Shown piece by piece: positions 39,714-48,633 of a DNA stretch of 64,000 bases. Position numbers and translations under genes: made by a program. Within the stretch, counting starts at the first letter, position 1; the number at the start of each line of letters is the position of its first letter. The stretch comes from Amycolatopsis jiangsuensis (GTDB lineage Bacteria; Actinomycetota; Actinomycetes; Mycobacteriales; Pseudonocardiaceae), in assembly GCF_014204865.1 (NCBI RefSeq), contig NZ_JACHMG010000001.1, positions 2,418,001-2,482,000 on the forward strand, read 5' to 3'. The notes under the pieces are model-generated. The model searched no databases. It was not told the origin of the DNA and saw only the letters and a list, made by a program, of their open reading frames with translations.

Positions 39714-40458
39714 TCACCGCGGCGTACGGCAGGAACTCGCGTCCGCGCCGCCACAACCACGGCACCCCCTTGGCCACCAGCCAGCCGAGGTGTCCCGCCG
39801 CGCTCGGCTCCACCCCGCCCGAACACGTCAGGCTCACCGGCCGGGGTACCGCGAAGCCGGCTTCGGTGAGCAGGGAGGTGAAGCCCAGCGCCAGCATGCG
39901 ATGGCCGAGTTCCGAGGGATGCAGCCGGTCGACGCTCCACGCGGTCAGGTCGTAAGCACCGGGCAGGGCGTCGAGGTCCAGGCATGCGATGTCCTCCGTC
40001 TCGACCACGCGGTCGATCGCGCCGTTGAGTTCCGCGACCCGCGCGCTCAACGCCCGCTTCAGCGCGGGTGGCAGGCGGAAAACCTTGCTGTGGTCGTGAA
40101 ACCGCACCGGAAGCACGGTGGTTCCGGCGGCGGCCAGCGCGCGGACGACCTCGGTGAGATCGGCCGCGACGCGGTCGGCGTCGAAGTCCGGGCGCAGCGT
40201 GTCGTTCATGCCGACCACGAGCAACGCGACGTCCGGCCGATGCGCGAGCGCGCGCGGCAACTGCTCGGTGCGCACGCAGCGCATCCGCGCGCCGGCGAAC
40301 GAGGGGTTGAGGTACCCGTCGTCCCCGACGCCGAGCGCGTCCGCCACGAACGGCCCCACCCCACGCCATCCCCCACGCCGCGGCAACGGATCCCCGAGAC
40401 CGACAGCCGTCGAATCGCCCAGCACCACCAGCCTCACCGCGCGGCGAAGCTCAGCCAC
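39679..40458 (-). CDS. SGNH/GDSL-family hydrolase
   Basis: A ~259-residue lipase/esterase-fold protein. Block I is VVLGDSTAVGLGDP (catalytic Ser near residue 16), block III VVGMNDTLRPDF and block V VDRLHPSELGHRM with the catalytic Asp and His. No signal peptide is seen from this start. The frame is open up to GTG 41085, which would add a ~209-residue Ser/Pro/Glu repeat region. I prefer GTG 40458 because the extension is encoded by 33 bp repeats like the non-coding ones elsewhere, and family members usually begin at the block I strand. The substrate, likely an acyl ester, is unknown. Confidence 0.78.
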   Translation of the reverse strand: MAELRRAVRLVVLGDSTAVGLGDPLPRRGGWRGVGPFVADALGVGDDGYLNPSFAGARMRCVRTEQLPRALAHRPDVALLVVGMNDTLRPDFDADRVAADLTEVVRALAAAGTTVLPVRFHDHSKVFRLPPALKRALSARVAELNGAIDRVVETEDIACLDLDALPGAYDLTAWSVDRLHPSELGHRMLALGFTSLLTEAGFAVPRPVSLTCSGGVEPSAAGHLGWLVAKGVPWLWRRGREFLPYAAVIMWRSFRGRGD

Positions 40459-40464
40459 CGCTGC

Positions 40465-41040
40465 GGGCAGCCGGTCACGGACTCCGGACGACGACGCGGC
40501 AAGCCGACCGCCGCCCCCAGGCGGCGACGCGGAAACCTGGTCGCCGACTTCAAACGGCGACGTCGACAGCCGGCCGACGACCCCAGACGGCGAGGCGGAA
40601 GATTGCTCGCGCATCTCGGACGACGACACCGAAAGCCGGTCGCCAACTTCAGGCGGCGACGCGGAAACCCGGTCGCCGACTTCAAACGGCGACGTCGACA
40701 GCCGGCCGACGACCCCAGACGGCGAGGCGGAAGATTGCTCGCGCATCTCGGACGACGACACCGAAAGCCGGTCGCCAACTTCAGGCGGCGACGCCGAAGG
40801 CTGCTCGCGGATTCCCGACGGGAACGCCGAAAGCCGGCCGACCACCTCGGACGGCGACGCCGACAGCCGATCACCGACCCCCGGCGGCGACGCGGAAACC
40901 TGCTCGCGGACTCCAACCGGCGACGCGGGAACCTGCTCACCGACCCCCGACGGCGACGCCGAAGGCTGCTCGCGGATTTCGGAAGACGAAGCCGAAGGCT
41001 GGTCGCTGATGTCGGACGAGGGCTCGGGAGCAGGGGCGGG
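40465..41040. repeat. 33 bp degenerate tandem repeats with a 132 bp near-identical duplication
   Basis: About 17 diverged copies of a 33 bp unit built around GGCGACGCGGAA. Within it, 40529-40660 and 40661-40792 are tandem 132 bp (four-unit) copies differing at about one base, so the tract has expanded recently. All three frames of the minus strand are long and open because the unit lacks stops. 41040-41307 has no gene. Confidence 0.85.
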
Positions 41041-41172
41041 GGTGAGTCCGACGCTGATCACGGTCACCCCCAGACCATCGGACACCGAGACTCACCCCCG
41101 GTGATGGCCAGGTAACGCGGTATGGACGGGGCCGGGAACTTCCGGTTCCTCTCACCGCGAGACGACCGTTAC

Positions 41173-41197
41173 GTCCGTGAAGCCCCCTTTCACGGAC
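41173..41197 (-). terminator. Hairpin downstream of the kinase-like gene
   Basis: A perfect 9 bp stem (GTCCGTGAA / TTCACGGAC) with a 7-base loop about 110 bp past the stop at 41308; probable terminator. Confidence 0.55.
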
Positions 41198-41307
41198 CCG
41201 GGAGCCGCCGATTCCCTCAAGTGGACCCCACCAACCTCGGCCACGAGGGGCCCCTCATCGACCGTGGTAGGAACGGCGGCCACCGCGGTGACGCGGAGTA
41301 CCGACAG

Positions 41308-42495
41308 TTACCGGAACGCGGGGTAGAAAGCCAGGTCGGCGTGCGGGCCCAGGCGGGCGCCCAGCGCGGCGGCCACCCGGGTGGCGTGCTCGGCGACGTC
41401 GGTGTGGCGTGCGTAGCCGGCGTGCTTGGCCAGGTTCCGCCACCACGTCACCAGTGCGGCTTCCCGGCTCACCGGGGCCGCGTGGCGGCGCAGGTCGAGC
41501 CGCGGCAGCGTCACGCGGGTGATCTGCCAGACCAGCAGCAGCTCACTGACGGTCAGCAGCTCGGCCAGCTCGGCGTCGTCGGCGAAGGACGGCCACACCG
41601 AGACCACCTCGGCGCGCCACGCCGCGATCATCGCCTCGCTCATCCCGGCGGGCAGGGCCAGCGCGTCGGAGCAGAAGGCGAACGGCAGCCGCAGGTACGC
41701 CGCGTCGACCAGCGCGGTGCGGACCCGGCCGCGTTCGAAGTCGAGAAACCGCACCCCGGATCCGGTGACCAGATTGTTGTCCGGACTCAGCTCCACCGGG
41801 CTGAACGCGCGGAACGCCGCCGACCGCGCCTGGCTCACCGCCGTGGCGACGCGCTCGAGCACGGCTTCGGGCACCGAGACCCCCAGCAGGCCCGCCAGCA
41901 TCGGCGGGACCTCCGCGGCCTGTGCCGCGAGGTCGGACTCCTCGATCCGGCCGGGCCCGCCGAGCCGGCGCAGCAGCGCGTTGAAGTCGGCCTCGCGGCT
42001 GGCCGTGCTGGCGTGCAGCCGGCCGAGCGAGCGTGCCCAGGACAGCAGGGCACGTTCGGCGGCTCGGGAGTCACGCGCGGCGAGCTTGTCCTGCAAGGTC
42101 GGCGCGCGACCCAGGTCCTCGATCACCAGCACCCGGTCGCGGCCGTCGTGGGCGAGCAGTTCCGGGCACATCCGCTCGTCCGGCGCGAGCGCGGTGAACA
42201 GCTGATAGCTGACCGCCTCCTGGGCGAACCGGTCGCCCCGGCCCGGTACCGGCGGATCCGGATAGTGCTTGACCACGAGCGTGCGCGGCAACGCGAAGGA
42301 CGACGACACCACGCGGGCACGCACCACCGTGGCGGGCCCGCTGCCTTCGAGGTCTTCCGGATGCACGAGCGTGATCGCGCTCCCGAACCGGCGGGAAAGC
42401 ACCGCCTCACCCGCCGCGACCGCCGCGGCGACGGCGGACTCCCCGGCTCCCGCCCGCACTCCGGCGTCCCCGGCGGAAGAGGTGTCGACTTTCAT
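41308..42495 (-). CDS. Aminoglycoside-phosphotransferase-like (APH/choline kinase fold) protein
   Basis: A ~395-residue kinase-fold protein. The N-lobe has TLVVKHYPDPP (ATP-anchoring Lys), and the hinge region is DRVLVIEDLG. The catalytic loop reads PVELSPDNNL where the family has HGDLxxxN, so the His-Gly-Asp is Pro-Val-Glu while the Asn remains; the metal-binding Asp is in FLDFERGRV. Activity may be altered or lost. ATG 42495 is preferred over 42534 because TAGGGT lies eight bases upstream. The substrate is unknown; resistance should not be assumed. Confidence 0.78.
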   Translation of the reverse strand: MKVDTSSAGDAGVRAGAGESAVAAAVAAGEAVLSRRFGSAITLVHPEDLEGSGPATVVRARVVSSSFALPRTLVVKHYPDPPVPGRGDRFAQEAVSYQLFTALAPDERMCPELLAHDGRDRVLVIEDLGRAPTLQDKLAARDSRAAERALLSWARSLGRLHASTASREADFNALLRRLGGPGRIEESDLAAQAAEVPPMLAGLLGVSVPEAVLERVATAVSQARSAAFRAFSPVELSPDNNLVTGSGVRFLDFERGRVRTALVDAAYLRLPFAFCSDALALPAGMSEAMIAAWRAEVVSVWPSFADDAELAELLTVSELLLVWQITRVTLPRLDLRRHAAPVSREAALVTWWRNLAKHAGYARHTDVAEHATRVAAALGARLGPHADLAFYPAFR

Positions 42496-42574
42496 TGGCA
42501 CCGACCCTACTCGTGACTGCGCGACCATGACCACCAGCTCGCGGGCAGGAGAACGCGAGGCACCGCGTCCTTCT

Positions 42575-43516
42575 TCACCCTCGCGAAAGCGGACGTAACA
42601 GGACGCCGGAACGTTGCTTGCGCCGGCGAAGGATCAGCACAATGGCCGCCGCGAGCACGATCCCCGCCAGGTTCACCAGCAGCTGGAGCAGCGAGAACCC
42701 GGCCCGGTCCCAGCGCCCGGCGACCGCCGCGACCACGACGTATCCGGCCGCGGGCACAGTGGTCACCGAGATGAACACGCCCACCAGCGCGGCCGATTTC
42801 GCCGAGGTCATCGCGAGCATCCCGGCCGCACCCGCGAGCAGTGCCACCACGAACGACGCCGGGCCGACCTGGTAGACGAAGTCGACCTCGTGGTTGCGCA
42901 CGATCACGTCCGGTTCGAAGATCCCGGCCGCAGTGCCGAGCAGCACCCCGGCCAGGGTGCACGCCATCGCCACCGGGAACCCGGCGACCAGGGCGAGCCC
43001 GGCCCGGCGCACCAGATCCCACCGGCGCAGCACGAGGCCCATCGCGATCGCGGCGAGCGGGCCGAACTCCGGGCCCACCACCATCGCGCCGACCACGGTG
43101 ACCGGGGAATCGGTGAGCACCCCGACCGCGGCGAGCAGACAGGCGATCACGAGGAAAGCCTGGAACGTCGCGTTCCAGCGGGATTCCTCCCCCGTCCGGC
43201 CGAGCAGTTCCTGCCACACCACGGCGTCCGCCGCCTCACCCGGCGCGGATTCCTCCGCGGCGTCGGCCGCGTCGGACAGCGCCGTGTCCAGCGCTTCCAT
43301 GGTGATCCCGCCGGAATGGTCGAGACCGAGGCCGCACAGCGCGTCGACGATCTCGTCGGCGGCCTCGCGCGCCACGTCGGCCTCGACCAGGTCGCCCTCC
43401 GGTGTCACGGCCACACCCCGGTGCACGATCAGGTGCGCGGTGCCGGGATGTTCCCGCAGCAAGTCCACCGCTTCGGCGGTGCGCTCCGGTGGGCACACCG
43501 CCCGCAAGTGCAGCAC
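42575..43516 (-). CDS. DUF389 membrane protein
   Basis: A 313-residue protein: an N-terminal ~110-residue soluble ferredoxin-like region, then about six membrane helices with the DUF389 core SPVTVVGAMVVGPEFGPLAAIAMGL and VFISVTTVPAAGYVVVAA. Family members are predicted transporters or channels of unknown substrate. GTG 43516 shares a base with the aspS stop (TAGTG), so it is translationally coupled to aspS, although a shared role is unlikely. Confidence 0.9.
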   Translation of the reverse strand: MLHLRAVCPPERTAEAVDLLREHPGTAHLIVHRGVAVTPEGDLVEADVAREAADEIVDALCGLGLDHSGGITMEALDTALSDAADAAEESAPGEAADAVVWQELLGRTGEESRWNATFQAFLVIACLLAAVGVLTDSPVTVVGAMVVGPEFGPLAAIAMGLVLRRWDLVRRAGLALVAGFPVAMACTLAGVLLGTAAGIFEPDVIVRNHEVDFVYQVGPASFVVALLAGAAGMLAMTSAKSAALVGVFISVTTVPAAGYVVVAAVAGRWDRAGFSLLQLLVNLAGIVLAAAIVLILRRRKQRSGVLLRPLSRG

Positions 43517-45288
43517 TACTTCGCCGGCGCCGCCGGTTTCGCGTCGATCCCGGCCTCCTTGCGCTGCAGGGCGGTGATCGGCGCGGGCGCGGCGGTGAGC
43601 GGGTCGTAGCCACCCCCGGTCTTCGGGAACGCGATCACGTCACGCAGTGATTCCGCGCGCGCCAGCAGCATCACGATACGGTCCCAGCCCAGAGCGATAC
43701 CGCCGTGCGGCGGGGCGCCGAACTGGAAGGCGTCGAGCAGGAAGCCGAACTTCTCCTGCGCCTCCTCCTCGCCGAGACCCATCACCGCGAAGACGCGCTT
43801 CTGCACGTCCTCGCGGTGGATACGGATCGAGCCGCCGCCGATTTCGTTGCCGTTGCAGACGAGGTCGTAGGCGTAGGCGAGCGCGTTGCCGGGGTCCTGC
43901 TCGAACGTGTCGATCCACTCCGGGGTGGGCGAGGTGAACGCGTGGTGCACCGCGGTCCACTTGCCGGAGCCGACCGCCACGTCGTCACCGATGTCCTCGA
44001 CCGGCGCGAACAGCGGCGCGTCCACGACCCAGACGAACGACCAGGCGTCCTCGTCGATCAGGCCGAGCCGCCGTCCGATCTCGTCGCGCGCGGCGCCGAG
44101 CAGCGGCTGCGCGGCGGACGTCTTGCCGGCGGCGAAGAAGATGCAGTCGCCCGGCTTCGCGCCGGCCGCGGCGGCGACGTTCGCACGCTCGGTCTCGGAC
44201 AGGTTCTTCGCGACCGGGCCGCCGAGCGTGCCGTCCTCGCCGACCAGGACGTAGGCCAGGCCCCGGGCCCCGCGCTGCTTGGCCCACTCCTGCCACGCGT
44301 CGAGCTGCCGCCGCGGCTGATCCGCGCCGCCTGCCATCACGACCGCGCCGACGTAAGGCGCCTGGAAGACGCGGAACGGGGTGTCGGAGAAGAACTCCGT
44401 CATCTCGGTGATCTCGAGGTCGAAGCGCAGATCCGGCTTGTCCGAACCGTACTTCGCCATCGACTCGCGGTAGGTGATCCGCGGGATCGGGGTGGCGATC
44501 TCGTGCCCGATCAGCCGCCACAGCGCCTTGGCGACGGCCTCGCCGACCGCGATCACGTCGTCCTGCTCGACGAAGCTCATCTCGATGTCGAGCTGGGTGA
44601 ACTCCGGCTGCCGGTCGGCGCGGAAGTCCTCGTCGCGGTAGCAGCGGGCGATTTGGAAGTAGCGTTCCAGGCCGCCGACCATGAGCAGCTGCTTGAACAG
44701 CTGCGGCGACTGCGGCAGCGCGTACCAGGAACCGGGCTTGAGCCGGGCCGGGACGAGGAAGTCGCGCGCGCCTTCGGGGGTGGAACGGGTCAGCGTCGGC
44801 GTCTCGACCTCGACGAAGCCCTGGTCGTACAGCACGTCGCGGGCCGCGCGGCTGACCTCGCTGCGCAGCCGGATCGCCGCCGCCGGCCCGCTGCGGCGCA
44901 GGTCGAGGTAGCGGTGGCGGAGCCGGACCTCCTCGCCGACGTCGACCCGGTCGTCGATCGGAAACGGCAGCGGCGCGGCCTCCGACAGCACTTCCAGGTC
45001 GGTGGCGAGCACCTCGATGTCGCCGGTGGGGATCTCGGGGTTGGCGTTGCCCTCGGGCCGCTGCGCGACCTCGCCGGTGACCCGCACGCAGAACTCGGAC
45101 CGCAGCGCGTGCGCGCGCTCGGCCATCTCGCCCTCGCGGAACACGACCTGGGCAACGCCGCTGGCGTCCCGGAGATCGATGAAGATGACCCCGCCGTGAT
45201 CGCGCCGCCGAGCCACCCAGCCGGTGAGGGTGACGGTCTGACCGGCCTGCCCGGCACGCAGGGTGCCGGCTTCATGAGTGCGGAGCAC
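43516..45288 (-). CDS. aspS: Aspartate-tRNA ligase
   Basis: A 590-residue class II synthetase. The OB-fold anticodon domain starts [13 protein letters not shown] and includes [19 protein letters not shown]. Motif 2 ([20 protein letters not shown]) and motif 3 ([13 protein letters not shown]) are present, with the large bacterial GAD insertion between them. GTG 45288 follows AGGAG; the frame is open to 45390 without family sequence. Many actinobacteria use a non-discriminating AspRS; whether this one does cannot be judged here. Confidence 0.97.
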   Translation of the reverse strand: MLRTHEAGTLRAGQAGQTVTLTGWVARRRDHGGVIFIDLRDASGVAQVVFREGEMAERAHALRSEFCVRVTGEVAQRPEGNANPEIPTGDIEVLATDLEVLSEAAPLPFPIDDRVDVGEEVRLRHRYLDLRRSGPAAAIRLRSEVSRAARDVLYDQGFVEVETPTLTRSTPEGARDFLVPARLKPGSWYALPQSPQLFKQLLMVGGLERYFQIARCYRDEDFRADRQPEFTQLDIEMSFVEQDDVIAVGEAVAKALWRLIGHEIATPIPRITYRESMAKYGSDKPDLRFDLEITEMTEFFSDTPFRVFQAPYVGAVVMAGGADQPRRQLDAWQEWAKQRGARGLAYVLVGEDGTLGGPVAKNLSETERANVAAAAGAKPGDCIFFAAGKTSAAQPLLGAARDEIGRRLGLIDEDAWSFVWVVDAPLFAPVEDIGDDVAVGSGKWTAVHHAFTSPTPEWIDTFEQDPGNALAYAYDLVCNGNEIGGGSIRIHREDVQKRVFAVMGLGEEEAQEKFGFLLDAFQFGAPPHGGIALGWDRIVMLLARAESLRDVIAFPKTGGGYDPLTAAPAPITALQRKEAGIDAKPAAPAK

Positions 45289-46181
45289 TGCGACTGCTCT
45301 CCTTAAGCCCACGGGGTCGTCGGCGGGATTCGCCGAACACGGTTTTCGCCGAACACAGAGGCTAACGAACCCACCCCCGGGCCCCGCCACCAGGTTTGAC
45401 TCCCGGCGGGCCGCGCACCGGTCGGCAGCACCGGGCCGGTCATGCTGGTCGCTGCCAGCGGGCCAGTCGCGCCGGCCGGTGGTATCGGACCGGTCGTGCG
45501 GGCCGGTGCCACCGGCCCGGTCGTGCGGCTCGGTGCCACCGGGCCGGTCACGCTGGTCGCTGCCAGCGGGCCAGTCGCGTCGGTCGGCGGTACCGGGCCG
45601 GTCACGTTGTTGGTCGGTGCCACCGGGCCGGCCACACCGGCACGACCCGGGCGAGCCGCGTTGGTCGGTGCCACCGGGCCAGTCGCGTCAATCCGCACCA
45701 CCGGGCGGTTACACCAACCGGCACCACCGGGCCGGTCGCGCCGGCGGGTGCCACCGGGCCGGCCACACCGGCACGACCCGGGCGAGCCGCGTTGGTCGGT
45801 GCCACCGGGCCGGTCGCGCCGGCCGGTGCCACCGGGCCGGTCACACCCACCGACAGCACTGGCCCGGTCATACCAACCGACACCCACCGGGCCAGTCACA
45901 CCGGGCCGTACGACCGGGCCGGTCACACCAGGCGGTGCCACCGGGCCGGTCGTGCCGGTCGGCAGCGCTATCGCGGTTGCCGTCGCTAGCCCGGGTATTT
46001 CCGCTGAGCCGATTGCTCTGTTGCTCCCGGTAACCGGTCGTTTCGGTTGCTCCGGTCGTACAGGTGCGCCGGGTTGCTTCGGTTGCGCCGGGTTGCTTCG
46101 GTCGTTTCCGGTGCTTCAGGTACTCCGGGCGTCCTGCGTGCCGGTATTTCGGCTGCTCGACGGCCAGGGCCAGTGCCAGGG
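45289..46181. repeat. Gap filled by 27 bp degenerate tandem repeats
   Basis: About 890 bp without a real gene. From ~45420 to 45960 a 27 bp unit (core GTGCCACCGGGCCGGTC) is repeated roughly 20 times with substitutions and occasional indels; each unit contains the interrupted palindrome ACCGGGCCGGT. 45990-46150 has a second, shorter TTGC/GGTT-rich low-complexity stretch. Collagen-like translations on either strand shift frame repeatedly, so no protein is called. Confidence 0.8.
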
Positions 46182-47147
46182 TCAAGGGAGCAGGACGATC
46201 TTTCCCCGGGTTCGCCGTTCGGCGAGGCGCCGGCAGGCTTCTCGGACGTCGGTGAGCGGGTAGGTGGCGGCGACCGGGATGTCCAGCTCGCCCGCGGCGA
46301 CGAGGTCGGTCAGGCGCTGGAGACCGGCCGCTCCACCGGCGTCGTTGGTGCCCGCGATGCCGGCGCGGCCGTCGAGCCCGGCCTGGAAGTCGACGACGGT
46401 GTTGATGCGTTGCGCGGGGACGCCCAATTCGTGCGCGAGGTCGACGTAGCCGGCGCCGTAGGTGTCGATGAACGCGTCGATCCGGTTGCCTGCCGCCGAA
46501 CGGATCCTGGCCGCCTGGCCGTCCCCGTAGGTGACGGGGGTGACGCCGTGCTCGCGCATCCAGGCGTGATTGGTCTCGCGGGTCAGGCCGATGACGGCAG
46601 CGCCGCTGCGGCGGGCGAGCTGGACCGCCACGAGCCCGACCGCGCCGGCGGCGCCGGAAACCACGACCGTTTCGCCGGGGCCGGGGGACACGGCTTCGAT
46701 GCTGGCGAGCGCGGCCATCGGCGCGACGAACATCGAGCCGGCGACCTCCCAGCTCAACGCCGCGGGCTTCGCCACGAGGTGATCGGCAGGCACCGCGGCG
46801 AGTTCGGCGTGGCTCGTGCGCGACGCGGACCCGCCGAGCACGTGGTCGCCGAGGTGCCATCCCTCGACACCGTCGCCGACGGCGGCGATTTCCCCGGCCA
46901 GCTCCATCCCCTGACCGACCGGGAACGTCATGGACCACTGCGGCACGTCCGAATCCCGCCCGGACAACCGCGCCCGCAGCGCCCACGCTTCTTCGGCGAG
47001 ACCCTCCCGCACGTACCCGTCCCCGGGGTTGACCGCGGCCGCCCGGACCCGGACCACCACCTGCCCGGCCGCGGCCACCGGATCGTCGACCTCGCGCACG
47101 TCAAGCACGTCGACGTCGCCGTAGTGATCGAAGCGCACTGCCTTCAT
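46182..47147 (-). CDS. Zinc-less MDR-family NADPH:quinone reductase-like oxidoreductase
   Basis: A 321-residue medium-chain dehydrogenase/reductase. The N-domain has MKAVRFDHYGDVDVLDVREV and AAAVNPGDGYVREG; the cofactor motif is VSGAAGAVGLVAVQLARRSG. The catalytic zinc ligands of alcohol dehydrogenases are missing, which points to the quinone-oxidoreductase group. AGGAG lies seven bases before ATG 47147. It is divergent from a MarR regulator with a repeated operator-like site between them, the usual sign of a MarR-controlled stress or detoxification enzyme. Confidence 0.92.
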   Translation of the reverse strand: MKAVRFDHYGDVDVLDVREVDDPVAAAGQVVVRVRAAAVNPGDGYVREGLAEEAWALRARLSGRDSDVPQWSMTFPVGQGMELAGEIAAVGDGVEGWHLGDHVLGGSASRTSHAELAAVPADHLVAKPAALSWEVAGSMFVAPMAALASIEAVSPGPGETVVVSGAAGAVGLVAVQLARRSGAAVIGLTRETNHAWMREHGVTPVTYGDGQAARIRSAAGNRIDAFIDTYGAGYVDLAHELGVPAQRINTVVDFQAGLDGRAGIAGTNDAGGAAGLQRLTDLVAAGELDIPVAATYPLTDVREACRRLAERRTRGKIVLLP

Positions 47148-47173
47148 CGTCCATCTCCTGAAATCGGCCAATT

Positions 47174-47206
47174 AGTCATGACTCATGTTGAGACATGACT
47201 CATGTT
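47174..47206. promoter_or_regulatory. Repeated operator in the MarR/oxidoreductase divergent promoter
   Basis: CATGACTCATGTT occurs twice (47177-47189 and 47194-47206, 17-base period), and the first copy includes the perfect palindrome AGTCATGACT (47174-47183). It is a likely MarR binding site for both genes; inference from symmetry and position. Confidence 0.6.
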
Positions 47207-47243
47207 TACCATGCTGAACCGGGGTCCCGCTAGGCTGGTCACC

Positions 47244-47729
47244 GTGAACGCGGAAACGGACGCCGACGACCGCGCGGCCGGACCGAGCAACCCCGGCGCT
47301 CTCGAATTCCAGGGGACCGTCTCGTGGCTGCTCGCCGGGGCCGGGAAACTCGTCCTGCACCGGTGGACCGGCATGCTTGCCCGGCTCGAGCTGACCTCCA
47401 GTCAGTTCAAGCTCCTGCTGGCGCTGGACGAGATCGGGCCGCTCGGCCAGCAGCGGCTGGCCGAGCTGGTCGGGATCGATCCGCGCAACGCCGTGCCGAT
47501 CATCGAGACCTCGGTCGGGCAGGGCCTGCTGACCCGCACGGTGGACCCCGCCGACCGGCGCCGCCGGGTCCTGGAACTCGCCGCCGACGGCAAACGGGTC
47601 GCTGCCGAGCTGCGCTCCTCGAGCGCCGAGATCGAGGACGAGCTGCTGGCCCCCCTCGACCAAGCCGAACGCGCTGCCCTGCAACGAACACTTCGCACCT
47701 TGCTCGACGCTTCCGACAAACACCCGTGA
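47244..47729 (+). CDS. MarR-family transcriptional regulator
   Basis: A 161-residue winged-helix dimer protein. Helices LTSSQFKLLLALDEIG, the HTH QQRLAELVGIDPRNAVPIIE, then the wing GLLTRTVDPADRRRRVLELAADGK (DxRxR motif) are all typical of MarR. GTG 47244 is preferred because TAGGCT lies seven bases upstream (leaderless); the open frame from 47202 would place the start inside the repeated operator. It probably represses itself and the divergent oxidoreductase, with an unknown phenolic or electrophilic ligand. Confidence 0.92.
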   Translation: MNAETDADDRAAGPSNPGALEFQGTVSWLLAGAGKLVLHRWTGMLARLELTSSQFKLLLALDEIGPLGQQRLAELVGIDPRNAVPIIETSVGQGLLTRTVDPADRRRRVLELAADGKRVAAELRSSSAEIEDELLAPLDQAERAALQRTLRTLLDASDKHP

Positions 47730-48633
47730 CAGCACCGGGGTCTCCCGAGCCACGCACCGACCCGGACGTCACCACGCAGGTCGCCCTGAGGCGTGCATGC
47801 TGACGCCCCGGCAACGCTTCCGGAGATTTCTTGAATGTGCAGTGCCCCGCGCCCGGCCAGGCGGCAGCTCGGAAGCCAGCGCACGGTGCAGCTGGCTGTC
47901 TGCGGTCGTCGTCGGAGTGCGAGCGCAACGTCGGAGTGAGCTGCGCATTGGCGGGACTGGCCAGGCGGGTCGATTGCCCCGCGACCGACCGACCCGGGGC
48001 GGTCGACCCGGACTGATCAGTGAGAGCGCGGCCGCCGAAAAACAGCTGCCCGCACCGAAACGCGTCCCGGCGAAGCCGGCCACCCGCAGCAATCCTCAAA
48101 GGCAGACGTACGCATCCCGAGCTTGGCCAGCCGGATCAGGTGCCCCGAGCCGACCGAGCCCTGACGACTGCCCGGGCCGGAAGAGCGAGGGCCCGGCCGC
48201 CGGAAGGCAGCCGCGAGTTCCGGCTGTGCGTACAGCCGAGGCTCGACGTCCAGCGGTGGATTTTCGCCGGAATGAGCGCTTGCAATGGACTTTCCGCCGG
48301 ACTCTGCCACCCGCGACGGGCCTCCCACCGAAACTGCCACCCACGACGGACTCTCCACCGCAATGGCCGCCCGCGGTGGAATTTCCGCCGGAACAACCAC
48401 CCGCCAAGGACTTCCCGCCGAAACGGGCACCCACGATGGCCACCCGCGATGAGCTTTCCACCGGACTCGGCAACCCGCGACGAACTCTCCACCGGAACGG
48501 CCGCCCACAGTGGACTCTCCACCGAAACGGCCCACCCACGACGGACTCTCCACGGGACTCGGCCACCCACGATGAACTCTCCACTGCACGACCGCCCGCG
48601 GTGGGCTTCCGCGGGGGCCGGTCGGCTGCGCGG
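47730..48633. repeat. 900 bp gap with ~31 bp degenerate repeats
   Basis: 47730-48260 shows no recognisable gene. From ~48270 to 48600 there are about ten diverged copies of a ~30-32 bp unit containing ACCCACGACGGACTCTCCACCG-like sequence (variants ACCCGCGACG, CCCGCGGTGG). Open frames on both strands are repeat artefacts. Confidence 0.75.

Noticed and set aside
40434..41115. Arg-rich or Asp-rich repeat proteins in other frames of the 33 bp field
   Set aside because: All frames are open because the unit lacks stops; none has a ribosome site or a non-repeat domain of its own.
43705..45306. 533-codon + strand frame
   Set aside because: Antisense shadow of aspS.
45303..45941. Collagen-like ATGPV-repeat protein on the minus strand
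   Set aside because: It is the translation of the 27 bp repeat field; the pattern changes frame several times and has no start signal or export signal.
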